Assembly: GCA_021815805.1 (NCBI GenBank) | Contig: JAKAZQ010000004.1 | Location: 1 to 64,000, forward strand | Origin: Pseudomonadota bacterium | GTDB lineage: Bacteria > Pseudomonadota > Gammaproteobacteria > Burkholderiales > Burkholderiaceae_C | DNA: 64,000 bases | Direction: 5' to 3' | Shown: in pieces, positions 24,147-34,007 of the stretch | Layout: the number at the start of each line of letters is the position of its first letter | Numbering within the stretch: position 1 is the stretch's first letter | Position numbers and translations under genes: made by a program | Notes under the pieces: model-generated | What the model was told of the DNA's origin: nothing | The model's input: only the letters and a program-made list of their open reading frames with translations | Database searches by the model: none

Positions 24147-25958
24147 TCAGAGGTCCTCGGACCCCAGCAGCATGTTGGTGATGCCCTTGCCGGCCTGCAC
24201 CATCGGCCACACGTTGCTCGTCGGATCGATGACGAATTCGATGAACACCGTGCGATCCTTCATCGCCAGCGCCTGCTGCAGCGCCTCGCGCACCTGCGAC
24301 GGCTTGTGCACGCGCATGCCGACGTGGCCGTAGGCTTCGGCCAGCTTGACGAAATCCGGCAGGGAATCCATGTAGGAGTGCGAATAGCGTCCGGCATATT
24401 CGATCTCCTGCCACTGACGCACCATCCCCAGGTAGCCGTTGTTGAGCAGAAGCACTTTCACCGGTGTGCCGTATTGCAGGCAGGTGGCGAGCTCCTGGAT
24501 GTTCATCTGGATCGAACCGTCGCCGGTGATGACCACGCACTCGGCATCGGGGCGCGCCAGCTTGATGCCCATCGCGTATGGCAGGCCGACGCCCATCGTG
24601 CCCAGCCCCCCGGAGTTGATCCAGCGCCGCGGATGGTCGAAGCGGTAGTACTGGGCCGCCCACATCTGGTGCTGTCCGACGTCGGAGCAGATGTAGGTTT
24701 CCTGCTCGCGCGTGAGCTCGTGCAGGGTCTCGATCACGAACTGCGGCTTGATCACGTCGTCCGAGCGCTCGTAGCTCAGGCACTCGCGCCTGCGCCACTC
24801 GTTGATCTGCTTCCACCACGCCGCCATCGCCGCGCTGTCGGGCTTGCGACCCTCGGCGAGCTGCTGCTCGATCTGCTCGATCAGGTCCGACAGCACCTCG
24901 CCGACGTCGCCGACGATCGGGATGTCGACCTTCACGCGCTTGGAGATGCTCGAGGGGTCGATGTCGATGTGCACGATCTTGCGCTCGACCTGGGCGAAGT
25001 CCTTCGGGTTGCCGATGACGCGATCGTCGAAGCGCGCGCCGACCGCCAGCACGACGTCGCTGTGCTGCATCGCCATGTTGGCCTCGTAGGTCCCGTGCAT
25101 GCCCAGCATGCCGAGGAACTTCGGGTCGCTGCCGGGAATCGCCCCAAGGCCCATCAGGGTGTTGGTGCACGGCAGCTGCAGCAGCTCGGCCAGGCGCCGC
25201 AACTTGTCGGACGCCTCGGCCAGCACCACCCCGCCGCCGCTGTACAGGTAGGGACGCTTGGCCTGCAGCAGCAGTTGCACGGCCTTGCGGATCTGCCCGC
25301 TATGCCCCTTGCGCACCGGGTTGTAGGAGCGCAGGTTGAGTTCTTCCGGATAGTGGAAGGCGGCGGTGGCGACCGAGACGTCCTTCGGGATGTCCACGAC
25401 CACCGGCCCGGGGCGTCCGCTGCGCGCGATGTGAAACGCCTTCTTGACCGTCAGCGCCAGGTCGCGCACGTCCTTGACCAGAAAGTTGTGCTTGACGATC
25501 GGGCGCGTGATGCCCACCGTGTCGCACTCCTGGAACGCGTCCAGGCCGATGGCGTGGGTGGGCACCTGGCCCGTGATCACCACCATCGGGATCGAATCCA
25601 TGTAGGCGGTGGCGATGCCGGTCACCGCGTTGGTCGCCCCGGGCCCCGAGGTCACCAGGCAGACGCCGACATCACCGGTGGCGCGCGCATAGCCGTCGGC
25701 CGCGTGCACCGCGCCCTGTTCGTGGCGCACCAGCACGTGCTGGATGTCCTTTTGCTTGTACAGCGCATCGTAGATGTAGAGCACCGCCCCGCCGGGGTAG
25801 CCCCAGATGTGCTTGACACCCTCGCGCTGCAGGCAGCGCACCAGGATCTCGGATCCGCTGATCTCGGAGCCGGCGTGCGTGCCGGGCTGGGTGGACTGGG
25901 AGGGTTCCGTCGCGAAGGACGGTTGTGCCGCGCCGCGCGCGGTAGTGGCTGTATCCAT
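24147..25958 (-). CDS. ilvB: Acetolactate synthase large (catalytic) subunit
   Basis: A 603-residue TPP enzyme. The catalytic glutamate lies in LVRHEQGAVHAADGYARAT. FAD-binding and middle domains follow, then the TPP/Mg2+ motif GDGSIQMNIQELATCLQYGTP...LLLNNGY. It condenses two pyruvates, or pyruvate with 2-oxobutyrate, at the start of branched-chain amino acid synthesis. I start at 25958, where MDTATTARGA begins; the ORF track adds 45 residues that are not family-like and overlap the structured leader. It heads the ilvB-ilvH-ilvC unit, with its own promoter candidate downstream of ispF. Confidence 0.96.
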   Translation of the reverse strand: MDTATTARGAAQPSFATEPSQSTQPGTHAGSEISGSEILVRCLQREGVKHIWGYPGGAVLYIYDALYKQKDIQHVLVRHEQGAVHAADGYARATGDVGVCLVTSGPGATNAVTGIATAYMDSIPMVVITGQVPTHAIGLDAFQECDTVGITRPIVKHNFLVKDVRDLALTVKKAFHIARSGRPGPVVVDIPKDVSVATAAFHYPEELNLRSYNPVRKGHSGQIRKAVQLLLQAKRPYLYSGGGVVLAEASDKLRRLAELLQLPCTNTLMGLGAIPGSDPKFLGMLGMHGTYEANMAMQHSDVVLAVGARFDDRVIGNPKDFAQVERKIVHIDIDPSSISKRVKVDIPIVGDVGEVLSDLIEQIEQQLAEGRKPDSAAMAAWWKQINEWRRRECLSYERSDDVIKPQFVIETLHELTREQETYICSDVGQHQMWAAQYYRFDHPRRWINSGGLGTMGVGLPYAMGIKLARPDAECVVITGDGSIQMNIQELATCLQYGTPVKVLLLNNGYLGMVRQWQEIEYAGRYSHSYMDSLPDFVKLAEAYGHVGMRVHKPSQVREALQQALAMKDRTVFIEFVIDPTSNVWPMVQAGKGITNMLLGSEDL

Positions 25959-26081
25959 GACTGACCTCGTTGAATTTCTCTGACGAAAAACCGTAGGCGT
26001 CTCTCCACCCAGGCTCGTGACCTGGCTTCGAGACTCGTTGCGCGTGTTCGCCGGGGCCGCTGGCATGCCTGCCGGTCGGTC

Positions 26082-26123
26082 GGTGCGATCCACGGTTGCT
26101 GCGAACCAACCGGGAACGGCACC
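26082..26123 (-). promoter_or_regulatory. Double-stem structure in the ilvB leader
   Basis: The 307-bp stretch between ispF and ilvB (25959-26265) carries no gene. In the transcript, an outer stem GGTGC/GCACC (26119-26123 with 26082-26086) encloses an inner stem CGGTTG/CAACCG (26107-26112 with 26093-26098). A further CCAGG/CCTGG hairpin and a T-run lie nearer ilvB. No leader peptide rich in Ile, Val or Leu is evident, so classical attenuation is not supported. Confidence 0.4.
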
Positions 26124-26197
26124 TGAAGCGCCGGCGCTCCGGATATGCGCCGACGACTGCGCGGCCCGTGATAGGCACGAACACGTGAAACGCTCGA

Positions 26198-26226
26198 AGT
26201 GTAATGCGGCGGCGCATCATGAACAA
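26198..26226 (-). promoter_or_regulatory. ilvB: Sigma70-like promoter for ilvB
   Basis: On the minus strand, TTGTTC (26221-26226) and TACACT (26198-26203) are separated by exactly 17 bp. This is among the best -35/-10 matches in the window. It would give a ~230-nt untranslated leader before the ilvB start at 25958. Confidence 0.55.
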
Positions 26227-26265
26227 GGAATTTTGCGTCGCCAGTTGCGGGCATCCCCCGTCGAA

Positions 26266-26778
26266 TCAGGCGTCGGGCGGACGGCTGGCGCGTCGCAGCA
26301 GGCAAATCGCGCTGGCCGCGATGCCTTCCTGGCGCCCGACGAAGCCCAGGCGCTCGGCGGTCTTGGCCTTCACGTTGACGAACTCGGGCCGCATGCCCAT
26401 GGCCTCGGCGATGCGTTGTTGCATCGCCGCCCGGTACGGCGCCAGACGCGGGACCTGCGCATGCACCGTGCAATCCACGTTCACCGGCTCCCAGCCGAGC
26501 GCGCGCACGTCTTGCATGGCCCGCGCGAGCAGCACGCGCGAGTCGGCGCCGGCGTGGCGCGGATCGCTGTCGGGGAACACGCCGCCGATGTCGCCGAGCC
26601 CGGCGGCTCCGAGCAGCGCATCGGTGATCGCGTGCAGCAGCACGTCGGCATCCGAATGCCCCAGCAGGCCTTGAGCATGATCGATGTCGACCCCGCCCAG
26701 GCGCAGACGGCGACCCGGCACCAGCGCATGCACGTCGTCGCCGAGGCCGACCCGGTACTCCCACGCCGGCTCATGCAT
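26266..26778 (-). CDS. ispF: 2-C-methyl-D-erythritol 2,4-cyclodiphosphate synthase
   Basis: A 170-residue protein. The metal ligands are the Asp and His of GDDVHAL and the His of [19 protein letters not shown]. The C-terminal [20 protein letters not shown] is the conserved substrate loop. It forms the cyclic diphosphate in the non-mevalonate isoprenoid pathway, two steps after IspD. The start at 26778 gives an 8-base overlap with ispD; the longer ORF upstream is shadow. The N-terminal segment (EYRVGLGDD) departs slightly from the usual RxGxGxD pattern but keeps the ligands. Confidence 0.96.
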   Translation of the reverse strand: MHEPAWEYRVGLGDDVHALVPGRRLRLGGVDIDHAQGLLGHSDADVLLHAITDALLGAAGLGDIGGVFPDSDPRHAGADSRVLLARAMQDVRALGWEPVNVDCTVHAQVPRLAPYRAAMQQRIAEAMGMRPEFVNVKAKTAERLGFVGRQEGIAASAICLLRRASRPPDA

Positions 26779-27511
26779 GGGCCTGCTCCGCGCAAAGCCC
26801 GGCCTGCCTGGCGCGACGCAGCAGCACGGCCTCGGCCAGTTCGAGGTCGCCCGGCAGCGTGACCTTGAAATTGTGTGCATCGCCGGGCACCAGCAAAGGG
26901 TGCAGCCCGAGCGATTCGATGGCCGAGGCTTCGTCGGTCAGCGTGTCGATCCGGTTCGCGTCGATGGCCTGCGCGAGCATGCCGATGCGGAACATCTGTG
27001 GCGTCTGCGCCTGCCACAGCCCGTCGCGCGCCAGCGTCTGCTCTGCGCGCGCCAGGGGCCTTTCACGCGATGCCGGTCCCGGCTGCGCGCGCTTCAAGGT
27101 GTCGGTCACCGGCTGCGCCAGCAGGCCGCCGACCGCGTCGGCCACGCAGGCGTCGATCAGGCGTTGCACCGCCTGCGGCGTGATGCAGCAGCGCGCCGCA
27201 TCGTGCACCAGCACCCAGTCGGCCGCCTGCGCGCCCTGCTGCAGCAGCCAGTCCAGCCCGGCGCGCACGCTGGCGGCGCGCGTGGCGCCGCCGCAGCGCG
27301 CCACGCGCAGGCGCGCATCGGCGGCCAGGCAGTCCTCGGCGCGCGCGTCGTCGGGCGCCACCACCACGATCAGCGCGCGCAGGCCGGAGCAGCCCAGCAG
27401 GGCGTCCACGGTGTGCGCCAGCATGGGCCGACCGGCCAGCTGCAGATACTGCTTGGGCTCGCCGGCTCCCAGGCGCGAACCCGAGCCGGCGGCGGGAATG
27501 AGGGCGTACAT
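26771..27511 (-). CDS. ispD: 2-C-methyl-D-erythritol 4-phosphate cytidylyltransferase
   Basis: A 246-residue nucleotidyltransferase. The N-terminal [23 protein letters not shown] is the CTP-binding signature. [20 protein letters not shown] and the TLKRA segment belong to the catalytic core. It makes CDP-methylerythritol in the isoprenoid pathway. It overlaps ispF (8 bases), forming ispD-ispF, and is divergent from mfd over a 119-bp gap. Confidence 0.96.
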   Translation of the reverse strand: MYALIPAAGSGSRLGAGEPKQYLQLAGRPMLAHTVDALLGCSGLRALIVVVAPDDARAEDCLAADARLRVARCGGATRAASVRAGLDWLLQQGAQAADWVLVHDAARCCITPQAVQRLIDACVADAVGGLLAQPVTDTLKRAQPGPASRERPLARAEQTLARDGLWQAQTPQMFRIGMLAQAIDANRIDTLTDEASAIESLGLHPLLVPGDAHNFKVTLPGDLELAEAVLLRRARQAGLCAEQAHA

Positions 27512-27630
27512 GCGAGGCGTCAGGACTGCGGGTCAGGCGCAAGCATACGGGAGCCGGGCGGCGCGTCGCGCCACCCACGCGCGGCGGCCGACGCGAACGC
27601 GCCGGCGCGCCTGCTGCGAGAATTCCGGGA

Positions 27631-30600
27631 ATGCCCTCCTCGCCCTCCGCCGCCCAAGCCCAGATCCTGCCCGCGTTGCCGCCGCTGCGGGCGGGCCGAC
27701 GCCTCGTACTGCCGCGGCCGCCCGGCAGCGCCGACGCCCTGCTGCTGGCCGAACTCGGCGCGGCACGCCAAGGCGCGGCGCCGTGGCTGGTGGTCACCGC
27801 CGAGCCGGCCGACGCGCCGCGTCTGCTCGAGGAACTGGCCTGGTTCGCGCCGGAACTGCGCTGTGGCGCACTGCCCGACTGGGAAACCCTGCCGTACGAC
27901 GCGTTCTCGCCGCACCAGGACCTCGTGTCGGAGCGCCTGGCCACGCTGTGGTCCCTGCACCGCGGCGAACTCGACGTGGTGCTGGCGCCCGCCAGCACGG
28001 CCCTGCAACGCCTCGCGCCGGCGTCGTTCCTCGCCGCCACGACCTTTCACTTCGAAAAGGGGCAGGCGCTGGACGAGGCCGCGCTGCGCGCGCAACTCGT
28101 GCTGGCCGGCTACGCCCAGGTGACCCAGGTCGTGGCGCCCGGTGAGTACGCGGTGCGCGGCGGCCTGCTCGACCTGCATCCGATGGGCAGCGCGCTGCCG
28201 CTGCGCGTCGATCTGTTCGGCGACACCATCGAGTCCATCCACACCTTCGATCCGGACACGCAGCGCAGCCTCTACCCGGTGGACAGCGTGCGCCTGCTGC
28301 CGGGGCGCGAATTCCCGCTCGACGATGCCGCGCGCCAGGGTTTCCGTGCGCGCTGGCGCGAGCGCATCGACGGGGATCCGAGCCGCAGCCCGCTGTATCG
28401 GGACATCGCCGGCGGCGTCGCCGGGCCCGGCATCGAGTACTACCTGCCGCTGTTCTTCGAGCATACGGCGACGCTGCTCGACTATTGCGGCGAACACGCC
28501 GGCGTGCTGCTGCTGGGCGACGTCGCCGGCGCGATGCAACGCTTCTGGGCCGACACCAGCGAACGCTGGCGCCTGCTGCGCTCCGACCCGGAGCGGCCGG
28601 CGCTCGCGCCGGCCGAGCTGTACCTGCGCGACGAGGAGTTCTTCGTCGCCATACGGCAGCTGCCGCAACTGGCGCTGCGCGGGGCCGTGGCCGCGCCGCC
28701 GCCCGATGCGCCCGCCGACGCGCCCTGCACCACCCCGGACGACGCCGACGCGCTGCGCGTGGAGCCGGGCGACGCCCGCTTCGGCAGCGGCCTGCCCGAC
28801 CTGGCCATCGAGCGTCGCGCCGAGCAGCCGCTGCGGCGCCTGCAGGAATGGCTGGCGGCCGGTCGTCTGGCCGATCCGCCGCGACGGGTGCTGCTGTGCG
28901 CCGAGTCCCCGGGGCGGCGCGAGTCGCTGCTCGAGCTGCTGCGCGACGCCGGCCTGCAACCCCAGGCGCTGGATGCCTGGACGTCGATGCTGCAGGGCGA
29001 GCAGACCTTCGCACTCGCCGTGGCCCCGCTGGCCGCCGGTTTCGCGCTGCCCGGGCAGGGTCTCGCCGTGCTCACCGAGACCGAACTTCTGGCACTCGGA
29101 CCGGCGCAGCGCCGCCAGCGCCGCCAGGAACGCGCCAGCGACGTCGAGAACCTGATCCGGGATCTTTCGGAGCTCAAGCCCGGCGATCCCGTGGTGCACC
29201 AGCAGCACGGAATCGGACGCTACCAGGGCCTGGTGTCGCTGGACCTCGGCGACGGCCCGACCGAGTTGCTGCACATCCTGTACGACCGCGAGGCGTCGCT
29301 GTACGTCCCGGTGGCGCAACTGCACCTGATCGCGCGCTACAGCGGCGTCGACCCGGAGCACGCACCGCTGCACACCCTCGGATCCGGGCAGTGGGACAAG
29401 GCGCGGCGCAAGGCGGCCGAGCAGATCCGCGACACCGCGGCCGAACTGCTCAACCTGTACGCCAGGCGTGCCAGCCGCCCCGGGCACGCCTTCCGTTTCC
29501 CGGCGCAGGACTACGAGGCCTTCGCAGCCGGCTTCGGCTTCGAGGAAACCGCCGACCAGGCCGCCGCCATCCACGCCGTGGTGCAGGACATGGTGTCGGG
29601 CAAGCCGATGGATCGACTGGTCTGCGGCGACGTCGGCTTCGGCAAGACCGAGGTGGCGCTGCGCGCCGCCTTCGTCGCCGTCATGGGGGGGCGCCAGGTG
29701 GCGGTGCTGGCGCCGACCACGCTGCTCGCCGAGCAGCACGTGGAGACCTTCCGCAACCGCTTCGCCGACTGGCCGGTGCGCATCGCCGAGCTGTCGCGCT
29801 TTCGCACGACCAAGGAGGTGCGCGCCGCGCTGCAGGGTCTGGCCGACGGCACCGTGGACATCGCCATCGGCACGCACAAGCTGTTGTCGCAGGACGTTCG
29901 CTTCGATCGCCTCGGGCTGGTCATCGTCGACGAGGAGCACCGCTTCGGGGTGCGGCACAAGGAGGCGCTGAAGGCCTTGCGCGCGGAGGTGGACATGCTC
30001 ACGCTGACCGCCACGCCCATTCCCCGCACCATGGGCATGGCGATGGAGGGCCTGCGCGACCTGTCGGTGATCGCCACCGCGCCGCAGAAGCGCCTGGCCA
30101 TCAAGACCTTCGTGCGCAACGAGAGCAAGGCGGTGATCCGGGAGGCCGTGCTGCGCGAGATCAAGCGCGGCGGCCAGGTGTATTTCCTGCACAACGAGGT
30201 CGACAGCATCCAGCGCCGCAAGGAGATGCTGGCCGAGCTGATCCCGGAAGCGCGCATCGAGATCGCGCACGGCCAGATGCACGAGCGCGAACTCGAGCGC
30301 GTGATGCGCGATTTCCACGCCCAGCGCTTCAACCTGCTGCTGTGCTCGACGATCATCGAGACCGGCATCGACGTGCCGACCGCCAACACCATCGTGATCA
30401 GTCGCGCCGACAAGTTCGGGCTGGCGCAACTGCACCAGTTGCGCGGCCGCGTCGGACGATCCCACCACCAGGCCTACGCCTACCTGCTGGTGCCGGAGAT
30501 GCAGTCGCTGAGCAAGACCGCGCAGCAGCGCCTGGACGCCATCACCCAGATGGAGGAACTGGGCGCCGGGTTCTACCTGGCCATGCACGATCTGGAGATC

Positions 30601-31218
30601 CGCGGCGCCGGCGAGGCGCTCGGCGAGGCGCAGTCCGGCAACGTGCAGGAGGTCGGCTACCAGATGTACCTGGACATGCTCGGCGCCGCCGTGAAGGCGC
30701 TGAAGGCGGGGCACGAACCGGATCTGCTGCGCCCGCTCGGCGTGACCACCGAGATCAACCTGCACGAGCCGGCGCTGCTGCCGCAGGACTACTGCCCGGA
30801 CGTCAACGCGCGCCTGAACCTGTACAAGCGCCTGGCCAGCGCCGGCTCGGAGGACACCTTGCGGCAGGTGGCCGAGGAAGTCGTCGACCGCTTCGGGCGC
30901 ATGCCGCCGGCCGCCCTCAACTTGCTGGAGACCCATCGCCTGCGTCTGCTCGCCGAGCGCTACGGCGTGGTGCGGGTCGACGCCGCGGAACAGCTCACGC
31001 TGCTGCATTTCCGTGCCGAGGCGCCGATCGACCCCGCGCGCATCATCTGGCTGGTGCAGAATCACCGCCACGTGCGGCTCGCCGGCAACGACCGCCTGCG
31101 CATCGAGCGCGCCGCCCCGGACGCCGCGGCGCGTGCGCGACTGGTGCGCGACACGCTGCGCCTGCTCGGCGAGCCGCGCGTCGCCGCCAGCGCCTCCACC
31201 GCCACCTCCACCGACTGA
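27631..31218 (+). CDS. mfd: Transcription-repair coupling factor
   Basis: A 1,195-residue protein of expected length. The N-terminal UvrB-homology region (LPDWETLPYDAFSPHQDLVSERL) binds UvrA. The CarD-like RNA polymerase interaction domain is at ~515-580 (GDPVVHQQHGIGRYQGL...LYVPV). The RecG-like helicase follows, with Walker A GDVGFGKTEVALRAAF near 670 and DEEHRFGV near 766. The TRCF C-terminal domain ends the protein. It removes stalled RNA polymerase at lesions and recruits nucleotide excision repair. An ORF of 1,367 codons on the opposite strand is a shadow of this gene. serB follows after 49 bases. Confidence 0.98.
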   Translation: MPSSPSAAQAQILPALPPLRAGRRLVLPRPPGSADALLLAELGAARQGAAPWLVVTAEPADAPRLLEELAWFAPELRCGALPDWETLPYDAFSPHQDLVSERLATLWSLHRGELDVVLAPASTALQRLAPASFLAATTFHFEKGQALDEAALRAQLVLAGYAQVTQVVAPGEYAVRGGLLDLHPMGSALPLRVDLFGDTIESIHTFDPDTQRSLYPVDSVRLLPGREFPLDDAARQGFRARWRERIDGDPSRSPLYRDIAGGVAGPGIEYYLPLFFEHTATLLDYCGEHAGVLLLGDVAGAMQRFWADTSERWRLLRSDPERPALAPAELYLRDEEFFVAIRQLPQLALRGAVAAPPPDAPADAPCTTPDDADALRVEPGDARFGSGLPDLAIERRAEQPLRRLQEWLAAGRLADPPRRVLLCAESPGRRESLLELLRDAGLQPQALDAWTSMLQGEQTFALAVAPLAAGFALPGQGLAVLTETELLALGPAQRRQRRQERASDVENLIRDLSELKPGDPVVHQQHGIGRYQGLVSLDLGDGPTELLHILYDREASLYVPVAQLHLIARYSGVDPEHAPLHTLGSGQWDKARRKAAEQIRDTAAELLNLYARRASRPGHAFRFPAQDYEAFAAGFGFEETADQAAAIHAVVQDMVSGKPMDRLVCGDVGFGKTEVALRAAFVAVMGGRQVAVLAPTTLLAEQHVETFRNRFADWPVRIAELSRFRTTKEVRAALQGLADGTVDIAIGTHKLLSQDVRFDRLGLVIVDEEHRFGVRHKEALKALRAEVDMLTLTATPIPRTMGMAMEGLRDLSVIATAPQKRLAIKTFVRNESKAVIREAVLREIKRGGQVYFLHNEVDSIQRRKEMLAELIPEARIEIAHGQMHERELERVMRDFHAQRFNLLLCSTIIETGIDVPTANTIVISRADKFGLAQLHQLRGRVGRSHHQAYAYLLVPEMQSLSKTAQQRLDAITQMEELGAGFYLAMHDLEIRGAGEALGEAQSGNVQEVGYQMYLDMLGAAVKALKAGHEPDLLRPLGVTTEINLHEPALLPQDYCPDVNARLNLYKRLASAGSEDTLRQVAEEVVDRFGRMPPAALNLLETHRLRLLAERYGVVRVDAAEQLTLLHFRAEAPIDPARIIWLVQNHRHVRLAGNDRLRIERAAPDAAARARLVRDTLRLLGEPRVAASASTATSTD

Positions 31219-31267
31219 CGCGGCCAGCGTCGCCTGCCCTGTCGCCACCCCAGTGCCGCCCCAGCCC

Positions 31268-32152
31268 ATGCACCACCTGGTCCTGCAAGTTCCCGCCCCC
31301 GCCACGCTCGATCCCGCACTCGTCGCGCACGTCGCCGAGCAGGTGCACGCGCAGCGCCTGCAGCCGCTGCCCGCGGCCGACGCGCCGCCCGGCGCGCGCG
31401 CCGTGCGCCTGTGCGGCATCGGCGCCGACCAGGCCGCGGTGCGCGCGCTGATGTGGCGCGTCGCCAGCCGCAGCGCGCTGGACTGGGCACTGCTGCCGGC
31501 CGGGCTGCGCCTGCGCGACTTCCGCCTGCTCGTGCTCGACATGGACTCGACCCTGGTGAACATGGAGACCATCGACGAGATCGGCACCGCCACCGGCATG
31601 AAGCAGCGCATCGCCGCGATCACCGAAGCGGCGATGCGCGGTGAGATCTCCGATTACGCGGAAAGCCTGCGCCAGCGCCTGGCGCTGCTCGTCGGCACCC
31701 CCGAGGCGGTGCTGGAGCAGGTCTGGCAGCGCATGCGCCTGAACCCGGGCGCGCGCGAGCTGATCGACGCGGCCAAGGCCGCCGGACTGCGCGTGCTGCT
31801 GGCCACCGGCGGCTTCACGTGGTTCGCCGAGCGACTGCAGCGCGAGCTCGGGCTGCACGAGGTGCGCGCGAACTCGCTGGACATCGTCGACGGGCAGCTC
31901 ACCGGTCGCACGCTGGGCCCGATCGTCGACGGCGCGGGCAAGCGCCAGGCCCTGCTCGACGCCTGCGGCAGGCTCGGCTGCCAGGCGACGCGTGCCATCG
32001 CCATCGGCGACGGCGCGAACGATCTGCCGATGATCGAGGCCGCCGGCCTCGGCGTCGCCTACCGCGGCAAGCCGGCGGTGCAGCAGGCCGCCGACATGGC
32101 CTTGAACCACTGCGGCCTGGACGCCCTGCTGCGCGCGCTGGAGCCGGACTGA
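31268..32152 (+). CDS. serB: Phosphoserine phosphatase
   Basis: A 294-residue HAD-superfamily enzyme. The nucleophile motif LLVLDMDSTLVNMETIDEIG, motif II ATGGFTWFAERL, and motif III/IV GDGANDLPMIEAAGLGVAY with KPAVQQAAD are all present. A ~85-residue N-terminal region precedes it. It performs the last step of serine synthesis and thus supplies the serine used by PssA. The start at 31268 is the first ATG after mfd in this frame. The mfd-serB order is usual in Betaproteobacteria. Confidence 0.95.
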   Translation: MHHLVLQVPAPATLDPALVAHVAEQVHAQRLQPLPAADAPPGARAVRLCGIGADQAAVRALMWRVASRSALDWALLPAGLRLRDFRLLVLDMDSTLVNMETIDEIGTATGMKQRIAAITEAAMRGEISDYAESLRQRLALLVGTPEAVLEQVWQRMRLNPGARELIDAAKAAGLRVLLATGGFTWFAERLQRELGLHEVRANSLDIVDGQLTGRTLGPIVDGAGKRQALLDACGRLGCQATRAIAIGDGANDLPMIEAAGLGVAYRGKPAVQQAADMALNHCGLDALLRALEPD

Positions 32153-32168
32153 GCGCCGACGCGGCGCG

Positions 32169-32666
32169 TCAAGCGGAGTCGCGGTGCGCCGGCAGCTGCG
32201 CGCTCACCCGCTGGTCCAATTCGGCAAGCGCCGCGGCCAGGCCGTTCGCGGTTTCCGCGAGCTGGCGCGCCTGCTGCTGCTGCTGCGCGTCGATACGCTC
32301 GACGAGTTGCGAGCGCACGCCGTCGAGTTGCGCGCGCAGGCGCTCCAGGCCGCCTTCGAGCGCGGACTGCAGTTGCACCAGGCGCGAGCTCTCGGCCTTC
32401 TCGGCCAGTTCGCGCAGTGCCTGCTGGGCCTTCACCTGGCGCCGCAGTTCCATCAGCGAGCGCGTGTGCAACCACAACGCCAGACTGCCGAGAGCCAGCG
32501 TGATGCCGGCGCACAGCCCGAGCATCAGCAGGCCGAGCGGCACCCGCACGCTGGTGAAGCCGAGTGTCAGCGAGGTCGGCGTGGTGAACGCGCCCCAGTT
32601 GATGGCGGCGAACGCCGCCAGCAGCATCAGCAGCAGCGCGACTGCCAGACTACGCCATCCCATCAT
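32169..32666 (-). CDS. LapA-like (DUF1049) membrane protein with coiled-coil tail
   Basis: A 165-residue protein. The N-terminal ~75 residues hold two hydrophobic segments (SLAVALLLMLLAAFAAINWGAF and VPLGLLMLGLCAGITLALGSLAL) arranged like lipopolysaccharide assembly protein A or DUF1049. A long charged helical tail follows, with Gln-rich heptads (RIDAQQQQQARQL). The start is the first of two adjacent ATGs (32666 or 32663). It lies convergent to serB and 53 bases downstream of the MetC-like gene. The precise function is unknown. Confidence 0.65.
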   Translation of the reverse strand: MMGWRSLAVALLLMLLAAFAAINWGAFTTPTSLTLGFTSVRVPLGLLMLGLCAGITLALGSLALWLHTRSLMELRRQVKAQQALRELAEKAESSRLVQLQSALEGGLERLRAQLDGVRSQLVERIDAQQQQQARQLAETANGLAAALAELDQRVSAQLPAHRDSA

Positions 32667-32719
32667 GCAACTCCCGCTCGAGCGCACCGCCGCAGCGTGC
32701 GGTGCCGAAAGCGACCATG

Positions 32720-33979
32720 CTACAGGCAGGCCCGCAGCGCCTGCTGCAAATCGGCGATCAGATCCTCGGGACGCTCGAGGCCGATGTTCAGGCGCACGAT
32801 ATAGCCGGGCGCGGCCGCAGGCCCCGCGTCGCTGCCTGCCACCGGCTCCGGCGTGGCGCGCGTCGACCCCAGGTCGTAGGGCACGGCCAGGCTCTGCGGC
32901 CCGCCCCACGAATAGCCGATGCCGAACAGGCTCAGCGCGTCGACGAAGGCATCGATGCGCGGCGGCGGGATGTCGTCGCGGAACACGATGCTGAACAGCC
33001 CCGCGGCGCCGCGGAAATCGCGCTTCCAGAACTCGTGGCCGGGGCTGCCCGGCAACGCGGGATGCACGACGCGTGCGACTTCGGGGCGCTGCTGCAGCCA
33101 GCGCGCCACCTCACGCGCCGACGCGTCGTGCGCGGCGTAGCGCAACGGCAGCGACGACAGGCCGCGCAACACCAGCGCGACGTCGTCGCCGCCGACACCC
33201 AGGCCCAGGCGCATGTGCGCGTCGAGCAAGGCCTCGTGCAGCGCGTCGTCGCGCGTGAGCACCGCGCCCATGAGCACGTCGGCGCCGCCGGACTGGTATT
33301 TGGTCAGCGCCTGCATCGACAGGTCGATGCCCAGCTCGAACGGCTGCAGCGCCAGGCCGGCGGACCAGGTGTTGTCGATCGCCGTGAGCACCCCGGCGGC
33401 GCGCGCGCGCGCGACCAGCTCGCGCAGATCGGGCACCTCCATGCTCACCGAGCCCGGCGACTCGAGCCACATCAGGCGGGTGTGCTCGCCGATCAGGGCC
33501 GACACGGCGGCGGGCTGCAGCGGGTCGTAGATGCGCGTGCGGATGCCCAGCCGGCTCAGCATGGCCTGCGCGAAATCGCGCCCCGGAGCATAGGCATTGC
33601 AGGGAACGAGCAGTTCGTCTCCCTGGCGCAGCAAGGCGAGATCGAGCAGCGCGATCGCCGACAGCCCGGAGGGACACAGCAGCGCGTGACGCGCGCCCTC
33701 GAGGTCGGCGAGCCGGCGCTCGAGCGCGAAGCTGGCCGGCGTGCCGTGCAGCCCGTAGGTATAGCCCGACTTGTCGCGCCAGCGCCGCGAGCGCAATTGC
33801 TGCACGTTGTCGAACAGCACGGTGGAGGCGCGGTAGGTCGGCAGCTGCGCGCTGGCGAATCCCCCCGGAGGGGTGTACGGATGGTGCTGCAAAAGCGTCT
33901 GCGGCGCGCGCCACCCCGGCTCGGCGGGGGCCGGCGTCGAAGTCTGCTCTAATCGGGGTGCATGTTCGTCTTTGGCCAT
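32720..33979 (-). CDS. metC: Cystathionine beta-lyase (Cys/Met metabolism PLP enzyme)
   Basis: A 419-residue fold-type I PLP enzyme. The PLP region is visible as YTYGLHGTPASFALERRLADLEG, LLCPSGLSAIALLDLALL, and the Schiff-base lysine in ALTKYQSGGADVLMG. The C-terminal SLFGIGYSWGGPQSL is characteristic of MetC. It cleaves cystathionine to homocysteine, pyruvate and ammonia in methionine synthesis, though the family also includes close relatives with other sulfur substrates. A small hairpin lies in its leader (34008-34030). It is divergent from the CorC-type gene over 299 bp. Confidence 0.88.
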   Translation of the reverse strand: MAKDEHAPRLEQTSTPAPAEPGWRAPQTLLQHHPYTPPGGFASAQLPTYRASTVLFDNVQQLRSRRWRDKSGYTYGLHGTPASFALERRLADLEGARHALLCPSGLSAIALLDLALLRQGDELLVPCNAYAPGRDFAQAMLSRLGIRTRIYDPLQPAAVSALIGEHTRLMWLESPGSVSMEVPDLRELVARARAAGVLTAIDNTWSAGLALQPFELGIDLSMQALTKYQSGGADVLMGAVLTRDDALHEALLDAHMRLGLGVGGDDVALVLRGLSSLPLRYAAHDASAREVARWLQQRPEVARVVHPALPGSPGHEFWKRDFRGAAGLFSIVFRDDIPPPRIDAFVDALSLFGIGYSWGGPQSLAVPYDLGSTRATPEPVAGSDAGPAAAPGYIVRLNIGLERPEDLIADLQQALRACL

Positions 33980-34007
33980 CGGTGAAGCGCCTCCTGCGCG
34001 CGCCTTC

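Noticed and set aside
25959-26226. Classical attenuator with a leader peptide for ilvB
   Set aside because: The only short ORF (starting near 26226 on the minus strand) has no run of Ile, Val or Leu codons, and no clean terminator/antiterminator pair was found.
27520-31623. 1,367-codon ORF on the minus strand across mfd and serB
   Set aside because: It is an antisense shadow of mfd produced by high G+C codon usage; its translation is low-complexity, and the plus-strand frame encodes an unmistakable full-length Mfd.
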